Of a stretch of DNA of 6,809 nucleotides, positions 1-5,711 are shown one piece after another. The notes beneath the pieces were generated by a model. The model was not told where the DNA came from, made no database searches, and saw only the letters and a program-made list of their open reading frames with translations. Source of the DNA: Anaerolineae bacterium. GTDB taxonomy: Bacteria; Chloroflexota; Anaerolineae; Aggregatilineales; UBA3940. Made by a program: the position numbers and the translations under genes. Position 1 is the first letter of the stretch. The number at the start of each line of letters is the position of its first letter. The stretch is from positions 1 through 6,809 of the forward strand of contig JADZAD010000118.1 in the NCBI GenBank assembly GCA_020852775.1. Reading direction: 5' to 3'.

Positions 1-147
1 AACGACGAGTCGGTGAAGATCGCCTGGACAGCCGCCAATATCGCGCGGGCGCTGGGCGTGGCGCTGCTGCTGGCGCTGGTCGGCGGCTTCTACCCTGCGC
101 TGCGCGCCACGCAGCTTCAGCCCGTCGAGGCACTGCGCTACGAGTAA
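1..147 (+). CDS. ABC transporter permease, FtsX/MacB family, C-terminal end (5' partial)
   Basis: Frame 1 is open from the first base to a TAA at 145-147, giving 48 residues. They form one hydrophobic helix (about residues 14-33, A-R-A-L-G-V-A-L-L-L-A-L-V-G-G) followed by YPALRATQLQPVEALRYE. The last transmembrane helix, then Y-P-A-x-R-A, then P-V-E-A-L-R-Y-E at the very C-terminus, is the classic ending of FtsX/MacB-type permeases. These work with an ATPase in lipoprotein release, peptide or antibiotic export, or envelope remodelling. Only the end is visible, so the subfamily and substrate cannot be given. The gene converges on the glycosyltransferase gene with one base between their stop codons. 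The family call is firm and the role open. Confidence 0.88.
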   Translation, partial: NDESVKIAWTAANIARALGVALLLALVGGFYPALRATQLQPVEALRYE

Positions 148-148
148 C

Positions 149-2476
149 TCAGTCCTGCGTCACCACGAAGGTGCCCAGCACCAGCGTATCCGGTGCACCC
201 TCTGTTTCGAGCGGCAGACGTATGAGTGTGGCTTCGTCGTACACCCCCAGCCGGATCGTATACGTCCCTGCGGGCAGGCCAGCCGGGAGTGGCACGGCGT
301 ACTGATCGATGATTTGCTCATCCACCGCCCATGACGCCGTCGGGCGCAGGAAGGCCACCGGGACAAGATCAGACTGTGTCAGCGTCTGCCCTTCCTCATC
401 CTGGATGAACGTCACCGTTTTGTAGCTCGCACTGATCGTGGCGATGGCCCGCCACTCCAGCCGCAGCACCACGGCCTGCTCTCCGGCGGCGTCCAGCAGG
501 GCGTACCCGGCACGCTCAAGGCGCATCAGCCCGCCGAACCCGACCCCGGACTCCATGAGCGCAGGCTCTGAGGGCGGCGCGGCATAGGTCACGACGCGCA
601 GCGGCCCGACCCACTCTTCGCGCAGGCGGTAGAGGTGTGTGTTCAGCCAGCTCTCGACCCGCCGATCCGGGTCACCCGCCCCTTCGTTCCAGAAAATGAC
701 TGCCAGCCGGGGGTTGCCGGTCCGAGCCTGGCTGACGCTCGCCTCAACCTCGGCGAGTTCCAGCGGCCAGTCCGCGGCCAGCGGGATGACCCGTTCACCG
801 AGCAGCGGCACGAGCACGTCCGCCTGGTGCGGCGGATAGACGAGCACCGGCCCGGAGCCGATCGCCGGATGGGCCGCCAGCGCCCGGTAGTCCGGCTCCA
901 GTGCGAACGGGTCACCGAAAACCTCACGGAACATGGCGAAACGCAGAGACGCACCGGGATCACGAAGCAGGCGCAGGTGGTAAGCAGCTTCCGGGCCAGC
1001 GTATTCAGCCACATCCGTGAGTACCGCACCATAGGGGGCGGCGGGTTGGGTAAGGCCGCCCACAAAAGCCACCCGTCCGCCATCGGCCAGCCAGCGCGCG
1101 ATCTGCGCCTCCTGATCCGGCGAGCCGTCATACGCGATCAGCATCCCGGTGTACCCGCCCCAGATCATCTGCAGGTCACGGTCAATCGGGCCGCTGTAGA
1201 CCAGATGCAGCGGTGAGTCCTGCCGTGCATAGAGCGCCAGCAGGTCGCGGCGCAGCCGGGGCAGCATCCCTCCACGGCTCGCGCTGCTGCTGACGTAATC
1301 GAGATATTCGTCCGGGGGCATCGGGTTGAGCGGGGCCACAGCGGTGGCCTCCGGGCGAAAGGTCAGCCCGAGGCTCAGTACGGCAGGCCAGAGCAGCGCC
1401 AACGCGATCAACGCCGTGCGGCCCCATCCTGGCAGCGCCCGGACGCGCCAGAGCGCGGCCAGCCCGACCCCGGCCAGCGCCGCCAGAGGCAGCGCGGCGA
1501 ATGTCAGGTAGCGCCCGGGCAGCACCCCGACCACCAGCGTCAATGCAGCGAACGGCCCCAGCCCCGCCAGCCACAGCCAGAGCAGCGGACGGCGATCTCC
1601 ATGAGGCCAGGTGAACGCGGCCAGCGATGCCAGCACCGCGATAAGCATCGGCGGGGTAATGTAGTAACTCAGCTTGAGCGCCACCTGCGAGCCGAGATAA
1701 CGCACGCGCTCGCCAGCGGCGGAATCCGCGGATGCGCCCGCCGCCTCCCGCCAGGACCAGTTGTAGCCGGGGTTGACGATCGATTGGTAAGGCTCCAGGT
1801 AGCGATCCGCAATAAGGAACACTGCCAGCACAAGCGCCCCTGCCAGCAGGCCCAGGCCCACCACGGCTGCGGCCCCACGCGGCCAGCCACGCGGGGGGGT
1901 GAGCAGCAGCACCGCGAGGGCAGGCGCGAGCGCGTAGAATGCCCCGGAGAATTTCGTCAGGATGGCGGCGGCGAGCAGCAGCCCCGCCAGCGCCATCAGG
2001 GACAGTACAGATCGGCGTGGCGGTTCAATCCGACGGGCCAGCCACAGCGAGACGACCAGCAGCAGCGCCCCGAAGACCGCCATCAGCGGGTCGGAGAGCG
2101 CCTGCCGGTCAAAGAAAGCCGAGGCGGGCAGCAGCAGATAGGCCAGCCCCGCGAGCAGCCCGGCCCGCCGCCTCGCCACGGCCCGGCCCAGCGCGATCGC
2201 CGCAGCGCAGGAGAAAGCCGCCAGCAGCGCGGTGACGCCCCGCGTCACGAACAGGGTCTGCGGGCCTCGCGGCTCAAAGAGCGACCAGATCGCCGTATCC
2301 AGCCAGCGGGCGTGGGGCAGTGCCTCAAACGGATAGCCGATCAGGATATCACGTGACCAGTTGATGCCGTTCACCTCATCAACAAACGGGGGCAACGCCC
2401 AGAGGCTGGCCCAGCGCAACGCGAGGAAAGCCAGCAGGATCAGCAGCGCCAGAGTGATATAGCGGGTGCGCGTCAT
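149..2476 (-). CDS. GT39/ArnT-like membrane glycosyltransferase with extracytoplasmic C-terminal region
   Basis: A 775-residue polytopic membrane protein of the GT39/PMT-ArnT type, which moves a sugar from a polyprenyl-phosphate donor to an acceptor outside the membrane. Helix 1 spans about residues 7-27 and is followed by F-V-D-E (D33, E34), the acidic pair GT39 enzymes carry after the first helix. Other matching landmarks are P117, R124 and S-D-P (128-130), L-T-K (173-175), and P-G-R-Y-L (320-324) before the last helices. About ten helices run to residue 372. Residues about 380-775 are soluble; the last 125 form a beta-rich domain with PTASW (712-716) and LPAGLPAGTY (730-739), typical of Chloroflexota glycosyltransferases. 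The ATG is preceded only by a weak GGA at six bases. It follows the small membrane protein gene by 16 bases, so the two are probably cotranscribed. Donor and acceptor are unknown. Confidence 0.85.
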   Translation of the reverse strand: MTRTRYITLALLILLAFLALRWASLWALPPFVDEVNGINWSRDILIGYPFEALPHARWLDTAIWSLFEPRGPQTLFVTRGVTALLAAFSCAAAIALGRAVARRRAGLLAGLAYLLLPASAFFDRQALSDPLMAVFGALLLVVSLWLARRIEPPRRSVLSLMALAGLLLAAAILTKFSGAFYALAPALAVLLLTPPRGWPRGAAAVVGLGLLAGALVLAVFLIADRYLEPYQSIVNPGYNWSWREAAGASADSAAGERVRYLGSQVALKLSYYITPPMLIAVLASLAAFTWPHGDRRPLLWLWLAGLGPFAALTLVVGVLPGRYLTFAALPLAALAGVGLAALWRVRALPGWGRTALIALALLWPAVLSLGLTFRPEATAVAPLNPMPPDEYLDYVSSSASRGGMLPRLRRDLLALYARQDSPLHLVYSGPIDRDLQMIWGGYTGMLIAYDGSPDQEAQIARWLADGGRVAFVGGLTQPAAPYGAVLTDVAEYAGPEAAYHLRLLRDPGASLRFAMFREVFGDPFALEPDYRALAAHPAIGSGPVLVYPPHQADVLVPLLGERVIPLAADWPLELAEVEASVSQARTGNPRLAVIFWNEGAGDPDRRVESWLNTHLYRLREEWVGPLRVVTYAAPPSEPALMESGVGFGGLMRLERAGYALLDAAGEQAVVLRLEWRAIATISASYKTVTFIQDEEGQTLTQSDLVPVAFLRPTASWAVDEQIIDQYAVPLPAGLPAGTYTIRLGVYDEATLIRLPLETEGAPDTLVLGTFVVTQD

Positions 2477-2492
2477 GGTCTATCCAGAAGAA

Positions 2493-2795
2493 TTAGTACT
2501 CGATGAAGAACGGACACGGAACCGCACCAGAGGCCAGGCATTCGGCCACGCGGACCGCGTTGGACAGCATGAAGATCGCCAGGCAGCCACCAACGGTCAG
2601 GGCAACCGCCCCGACAAAGACCAGCGCCAGAAAGATAATACGCGCCGCGACGCCTTCCCCGTCTTCCGGCGAGTTCAGCCACTCACCGAGCGACCCGAGG
2701 CGGGCCTCAAGCGCATGGGTACGCTCAACGAGCCGGCCAGACAGCGCGGCCAGACCGGAAAGCAGGCTTGAACCGGCGGTGGTTTCAAGTTCCAT
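2493..2795 (-). CDS. Small single-pass membrane protein of unknown function (100 aa)
   Basis: I do not recognise a family. The 100-residue product has an N-terminal amphipathic, leucine-rich stretch (about residues 11-40, with L-L-S-G-L-A-A-L-S-G and R-L-V-E-R-T-H-A-L-E) that could form a coiled coil. An acidic turn (N-S-P-E-D-G-E, 41-47) follows, then one strong transmembrane helix (about 53-78) and a short tail with two cysteines (C86, C94) ending F-F-I-E-Y. With the N-terminus inside, the tail would lie outside and the cysteines could pair. I chose the ATG at 2795. An in-frame ATG at 2903 would add 36 residues of low-complexity, unlikely sequence, overlap the end of the hydrolase gene and cross the hairpin. 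Purine-rich GGGAGG lies 13 bases upstream, a long spacing. The close glycosyltransferase gene suggests a role in the same membrane complex or in its regulation; this is inference. Confidence 0.66.
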   Translation of the reverse strand: MELETTAGSSLLSGLAALSGRLVERTHALEARLGSLGEWLNSPEDGEGVAARIIFLALVFVGAVALTVGGCLAIFMLSNAVRVAECLASGAVPCPFFIEY

Positions 2796-2807
2796 CAGAT
2801 CCGCATT

Positions 2808-2847
2808 GCCTCCCGCCGGGGAGTGTAGCACAAACCCGGCGGGAGGC
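2808..2847. repeat. Perfect 13-bp inverted repeat with 14-base loop between hydrolase and small membrane protein genes
   Basis: The arms GCCTCCCGCCGGG (2808-2820) and CCCGGCGGGAGGC (2835-2847) are exact reverse complements around a 14-base loop. The repeat starts 16 bases beyond the hydrolase stop codon in the direction of transcription. No T-run follows on either strand, so it is not a textbook intrinsic terminator, although so GC-rich a stem could still pause polymerase or protect the hydrolase mRNA 3' end. The arm nearer the small membrane protein gene contains that gene's purine-rich GGGAGG, so read-through RNA would hide it in the stem. Confidence 0.8.
2822..2830 (-). promoter_or_regulatory. 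Candidate extended -10 promoter element in the hairpin loop
   Basis: On the - strand the loop of the inverted repeat reads TGCTACACT, a good match to an extended -10 (TGnTATAAT) with hexamer TACACT at 2822-2827. No convincing -35 lies upstream, where the GC-rich arm sits, but extended -10 promoters can work without one. Transcription would start near 2815, inside the second arm. That gives a leader of about 20 bases that carries GGGAGG but lacks the other arm, so it could not form the hairpin. It would drive the small membrane protein and glycosyltransferase genes. This is a prediction from sequence only. Confidence 0.45.
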
Positions 2848-2863
2848 CCCACAGCGGCACGCG

Positions 2864-3670
2864 TTACAGGTTCGCGTCGAAGAAGTCGAGGATTTGCTGC
2901 CATGCCTTCTGTGGCTCACCGGGCTCGGTGATGCTGTCCGGCTGGACAAAGGCATGGGGCATTCCGGGGTAAATGGTCACAGTATGCGGCAGTTCAGCAG
3001 CCACAAGAGCCGCCTCGAACGCTTCCGCCTCCTCGACGGGGATGTTCTGATCGGCCTCACCGAAGATACCCAGCACCGGGGCACGGCTCTCCAGCAGGGC
3101 GCCGAAGCGTGCCGGGTCGCTGATGGTGTCACCGTACAGGTTCACGACGGCGTCGATGGCGGGGTTCTGTGTGGCATGGCGCAGCGCCACCCCACCCCCG
3201 TAGCAGAAACCGATCACACCGACTCGTGCAGCATCGACGCCCGGACGGGTAACCAGCCACTCATAGGCGGCCTGCATGTCCAAGTCCACGCGGTCAGTAT
3301 CAGTGGTGATACGCAGGTAGAGCGCACGCGGCACCAGCGCGGTAGTCGCGCCGCGATAGGTATCGACCACCATGACCGCGTAGCCCTCCGCCGCGAGCGC
3401 GTCCGCCAGTTCGGTAATCTCACGGTTCATGCCCCACCATTCGTGTACCATCAGTACGGCAGGGTACGGCCCCACACCTTCCGGCTGCGCAAGATAGGCG
3501 GCGACGGTCGTCCCGTCTGCCGCCGTGAAACTGGCGTTAGCGTAATCCGAGGCGCTGCGCCCGGAGCGCGCATCAATGGCGATAGCAGCGGCGAAGCCCC
3601 CCACCAGCAGAACCAGCAGCGCGGCAAGCCCACCCACGATATAAGCCAGTATTCGTAAGAATGCCTTCAT
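2864..3670 (-). CDS. Membrane-anchored dienelactone hydrolase family protein (alpha/beta hydrolase)
   Basis: A 268-residue alpha/beta hydrolase of the dienelactone hydrolase (DLH) family, whose members open lactones or cleave small esters with a Cys-His-Asp triad. The signs are H-E-W-W-G (76-80, with the family's Glu at 77), the nucleophile elbow G-F-C-Y-G-G (154-159, Cys156), G-E-A-D-Q-N-I-P (204-211, Asp207) and P-G-M-P-H-A-F (235-241, His239). Typical DLHs are cytoplasmic and about 230-250 residues. This one adds a hydrophobic N-terminal helix (about 6-32) without a lipobox cysteine, so it is probably anchored with its catalytic domain outside. The ATG at 3670 has GGGAG nine bases upstream. 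The gene lies between the kinase-operon terminator and the 2808-2847 hairpin. I see no clear promoter in the 123 bases before it, so read-through from the kinase operon is possible. The substrate is unknown. Confidence 0.88.
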   Translation of the reverse strand: MKAFLRILAYIVGGLAALLVLLVGGFAAAIAIDARSGRSASDYANASFTAADGTTVAAYLAQPEGVGPYPAVLMVHEWWGMNREITELADALAAEGYAVMVVDTYRGATTALVPRALYLRITTDTDRVDLDMQAAYEWLVTRPGVDAARVGVIGFCYGGGVALRHATQNPAIDAVVNLYGDTISDPARFGALLESRAPVLGIFGEADQNIPVEEAEAFEAALVAAELPHTVTIYPGMPHAFVQPDSITEPGEPQKAWQQILDFFDANL

Positions 3671-3706
3671 CCGGTATTACTCCCACTCATCCGCACCTGA
3701 CGTAAA

Positions 3707-3733
3707 GGGCGCGTTCCATGCTGGAACGCGCCC
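3707..3733 (-). terminator. Intrinsic terminator after the PfkB kinase cluster
   Basis: GGGCGCGTTCCA (3707-3718) and TGGAACGCGCCC (3722-3733) are perfect reverse complements around a three-base loop. On the - strand the stem is followed by TTTACGT, a short T-run, which fits a Rho-independent terminator for the operon ending at 3794, 61 bases upstream. No T-run follows on the + strand. The short T-run suggests termination may be incomplete, leaving some transcript to reach the hydrolase gene. Confidence 0.75.
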
Positions 3734-3793
3734 CCAGATCGTCTCTCAGCACAGGCACTGGATCAAGCCCGCCGCAAGCTGCAGATGGAGCAC

Positions 3794-4723
3794 CTACCCG
3801 CCAGAGTGATCGGCCATGAAGCGAATGACCTCGTCGTAGTTCTCGGCAGAACTGCGCGGGCCCAGCTTGCCGACCTTGATCGCGGCGGCAGCATTGGCAA
3901 AGCGCAGGCGCTCTTTGAGGGGGAAGCCGCGCAGGGTGGCGGTGAGGAAACCTGCGTTAAAGTTGTCCCCCGCCCCGGTCGTATCGACCACGTTGACCCT
4001 GTAACCCGGCACCTCCGCCTGCTCATCGCGGGTAACGGCGATCGAGCCCTCCCCGGCGCGGGTGACGACGACGACCTCCGGGCCGAGGTCGAGGAGCGGG
4101 CTCATCGTCTCATAGGTCGGCTTCACACCCAGATAGGTCTCAAAACCGTACTGGTTGAACGAAACGATCGTACAGGCGGAGACCAGCTCATTCAACCGCT
4201 CAGGCTCCTTGAGCGTCCCCCGGTCGATGTCGGCCAGCACGCCTGTGCCTGCGGCACGGGCGGCCCGTGCCAGATCGAGAAAGGCGTCGAGGTTGTTGGG
4301 CATGGTGGTGAAGTAACGCGACTGTGCCAGTGCGCGGTGCGCTACCTCCGGGTCGTAGCCCAGCCAGTTCACCCGCGGCACGAGGATCGACCGCTCACCG
4401 TTGGGGAAGATCACAACTACAGTGAAGGAATGGAACACACCTTCCTTTACCTGGATGAACTCCGTCGAGACGCCATGCTTCTCGAACTCCGTGAGCACCC
4501 GCGTCGCGTCGTCGCCCGCCGGAACGATGGCGACGTGTGCCGCCTTGAGTCCAAGGTGCGAGGCCGCGCTGACCATGTTCGCCGGTGGGCCGCCCGGCAG
4601 ATGCCCGATGTACTCAACCAGTCCGTTCTTACCGACCGCGGGCCAGTCGTTATCGACCATCTTCAGCACGAGATCGACCGGGACGGACATAATTGCCACG
4701 ACATCATATTTGCGGTCAGCCAC
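3794..4723 (-). CDS. PfkB/ribokinase-family carbohydrate kinase, copy K1
   Basis: A 309-residue ribokinase-fold kinase that would transfer phosphate from ATP to a sugar or nucleoside hydroxyl in the cytoplasm. Visible landmarks are the strand-1 substrate Asp (V-P-V-D, D17), the substrate and lid segment G-K-N-G-L-V-E-Y, the first PfkB signature region (L-P-G-G-P-P-A-N, 42-49), and the second signature D-T-T-G-A-G-D (247-253) with catalytic base Asp253 and its anion-hole Gly-Ala-Gly. Where the family has NxxE, this protein has N-Q-Y-G-F-E (190-195), with Gly in the Glu position. Two adjacent GTG codons (4726 and 4723) could start it. The second sits six bases from a strong AGGAGG (4730-4735) and aligns with the starts of K2 and K3, so I use it. 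It is about 76 % identical to K2 by hand alignment, lies 35 bases after it, and is the last gene before the terminator. The substrate is unknown. Confidence 0.9.
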   Translation of the reverse strand: MADRKYDVVAIMSVPVDLVLKMVDNDWPAVGKNGLVEYIGHLPGGPPANMVSAASHLGLKAAHVAIVPAGDDATRVLTEFEKHGVSTEFIQVKEGVFHSFTVVVIFPNGERSILVPRVNWLGYDPEVAHRALAQSRYFTTMPNNLDAFLDLARAARAAGTGVLADIDRGTLKEPERLNELVSACTIVSFNQYGFETYLGVKPTYETMSPLLDLGPEVVVVTRAGEGSIAVTRDEQAEVPGYRVNVVDTTGAGDNFNAGFLTATLRGFPLKERLRFANAAAAIKVGKLGPRSSAENYDEVIRFMADHSGG

Positions 4724-4729
4724 CACTCA

Positions 4730-4735
4730 CCTCCT
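4730..4735 (-). promoter_or_regulatory. Strong Shine-Dalgarno site deciding the K1 start
   Basis: On the - strand the sequence is CAGGAGGTGAGTGGTG. AGGAGG (extended to GGAGGTGA) is three bases from the first GTG (4726) and six from the second (4723). The second spacing is nearer the usual range and matches the aligned N-termini of the sister kinases. Confidence 0.7.
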
Positions 4736-4758
4736 GTGAAGGCCCTGCACTTTGGACA

Positions 4759-5682
4759 CTAGCTGTGTGCGGCGATGAACCGCATCACCTCATCGAAGCT
4801 CTCAGCGGAACTGCGCGGGCCCAGCTTGCCTACCTTGATCGCGGCGGCGGCGTTGGCGAAGCGCAGGCGCTCCGCGAGCGGCATGCCGCGCAGGGTGGCG
4901 GTCAGGAAGCCTGCATTGAAGTTATCCCCCGCTCCGGTGGTATCGACCATGCTGACACGAAAGCCGGGGTGCTCCGCCAGTTCGTCCCGTGTGACGGCGA
5001 TCGCGCCCTCTCCGGCGCGGGTGACGACGATCACTTCCGGGCCTTTGTCGAGCAGCGGGCGCATGGTGTCGAAGGTCGGCTTCGCGCCGATGTAGGACTC
5101 GAAGCCGTACTGGTTGAACGACATGATTGTGACAGCCGCCAGCAATCGGTCAAGCTCACGGCCATCCTTGATCGTGCCGTGATCGACGTCCGCCAGCACA
5201 CCGGTGCCATGGGAGCGCGCAATGGCGGCGAGCTCGAAGAAGTACTCGAGGTTGCCCGGCATGGTGGTAAAGAAACGCGCCTGTGAGAGCGCCTGTCGGG
5301 CCATATCGGGGTCGTAGCCGCGCCATTTTGAGTCGGTGATCAGGATCGAGCGCTCGCCATGCGGGAAGATAACCACCACGGTGAAGGCGTGGGGTACTCC
5401 CTCCTGAACCTGGATGAACTCAGTCGAGACACCGTGCTTCTCGAACTCGCTGATCACGCGCTGCGCGTCATCGCCCGCCGGGACGATGGCCACGTGCGCC
5501 GTCTTCAGGCCGAGGTGCGCGGCGGCACTGACCATGTTCGCAGGCGGGCCGCCGGGCAGATGCCCGACGTACTCCACCAGCCCATTCTTACCGATGGGCG
5601 GCCAATCGTTATCGACCATCTTCAGCACGAGATCAACAGGCACGGCTGAGATCGCTACTACGTCATAGCGGCGTTCGTCCAT
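4759..5682 (-). CDS. PfkB/ribokinase-family carbohydrate kinase, copy K2
   Basis: The 307-residue middle copy of the kinase array. It keeps V-P-V-D (14-17), G-G-P-P-A-N (44-49) and D-T-T-G-A-G-D-N-F-N-A-G-F-L (247-260) with catalytic Asp253, so it should be an active phosphotransferase. Its NxxE site reads N-Q-Y-G-F-E (190-195), as in K1. Differences from K1 cluster in residues about 116-130 and 141-190, while 251-290 are nearly invariant, which suggests a changed middle region around a fixed ATP site. The C-terminus ends H-S, two residues short of K1. ATG at 5682 is preceded by AGGGA nine bases away. The leader shares TTCACAGG with K1, a trace of the duplicated 5' flank. It starts 29 bases after K3 ends, and cotranscription is likely. 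The substrate cannot be named. Confidence 0.9.
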   Translation of the reverse strand: MDERRYDVVAISAVPVDLVLKMVDNDWPPIGKNGLVEYVGHLPGGPPANMVSAAAHLGLKTAHVAIVPAGDDAQRVISEFEKHGVSTEFIQVQEGVPHAFTVVVIFPHGERSILITDSKWRGYDPDMARQALSQARFFTTMPGNLEYFFELAAIARSHGTGVLADVDHGTIKDGRELDRLLAAVTIMSFNQYGFESYIGAKPTFDTMRPLLDKGPEVIVVTRAGEGAIAVTRDELAEHPGFRVSMVDTTGAGDNFNAGFLTATLRGMPLAERLRFANAAAAIKVGKLGPRSSAESFDEVMRFIAAHS

Positions 5683-5711
5683 TGGAGATCATCCCTGTGA
5701 ATGTTCAGCGA

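Noticed and set aside
635..1216. Long + strand open frame (193 residues) inside the glycosyltransferase gene
   Set aside because: It is antisense to a clearly coding region with recognisable GT39 features. The predicted protein is Arg/Pro/Gln-rich with no motif, as expected of a shadow frame in GC-rich DNA.
2795..2806. Three-codon mini-ORF (ATG-CGG-ATC-TGA, - strand) whose stop overlaps the ATG at 2795 as TGATG
   Set aside because: It looks like a reinitiation leader, but its ATG is only two bases from GGGAGG, too close for normal initiation. A frame this short arises easily by chance.
2796..2903. 36-residue N-terminal extension of the small membrane protein from an ATG at 2903
   Set aside because: It would overlap the hydrolase 3' end by 40 bases and translate through the perfect inverted repeat. 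The extra residues look like frame-shadow sequence, and the ATG at 2795 is simpler.
3785..4762. Long + strand frames opposite the kinases (also 4693-5286 and 5682-6500)
   Set aside because: They resemble one another only because the three kinase genes they oppose are paralogues. None has a recognisable motif, and the - strand holds intact PfkB signatures.
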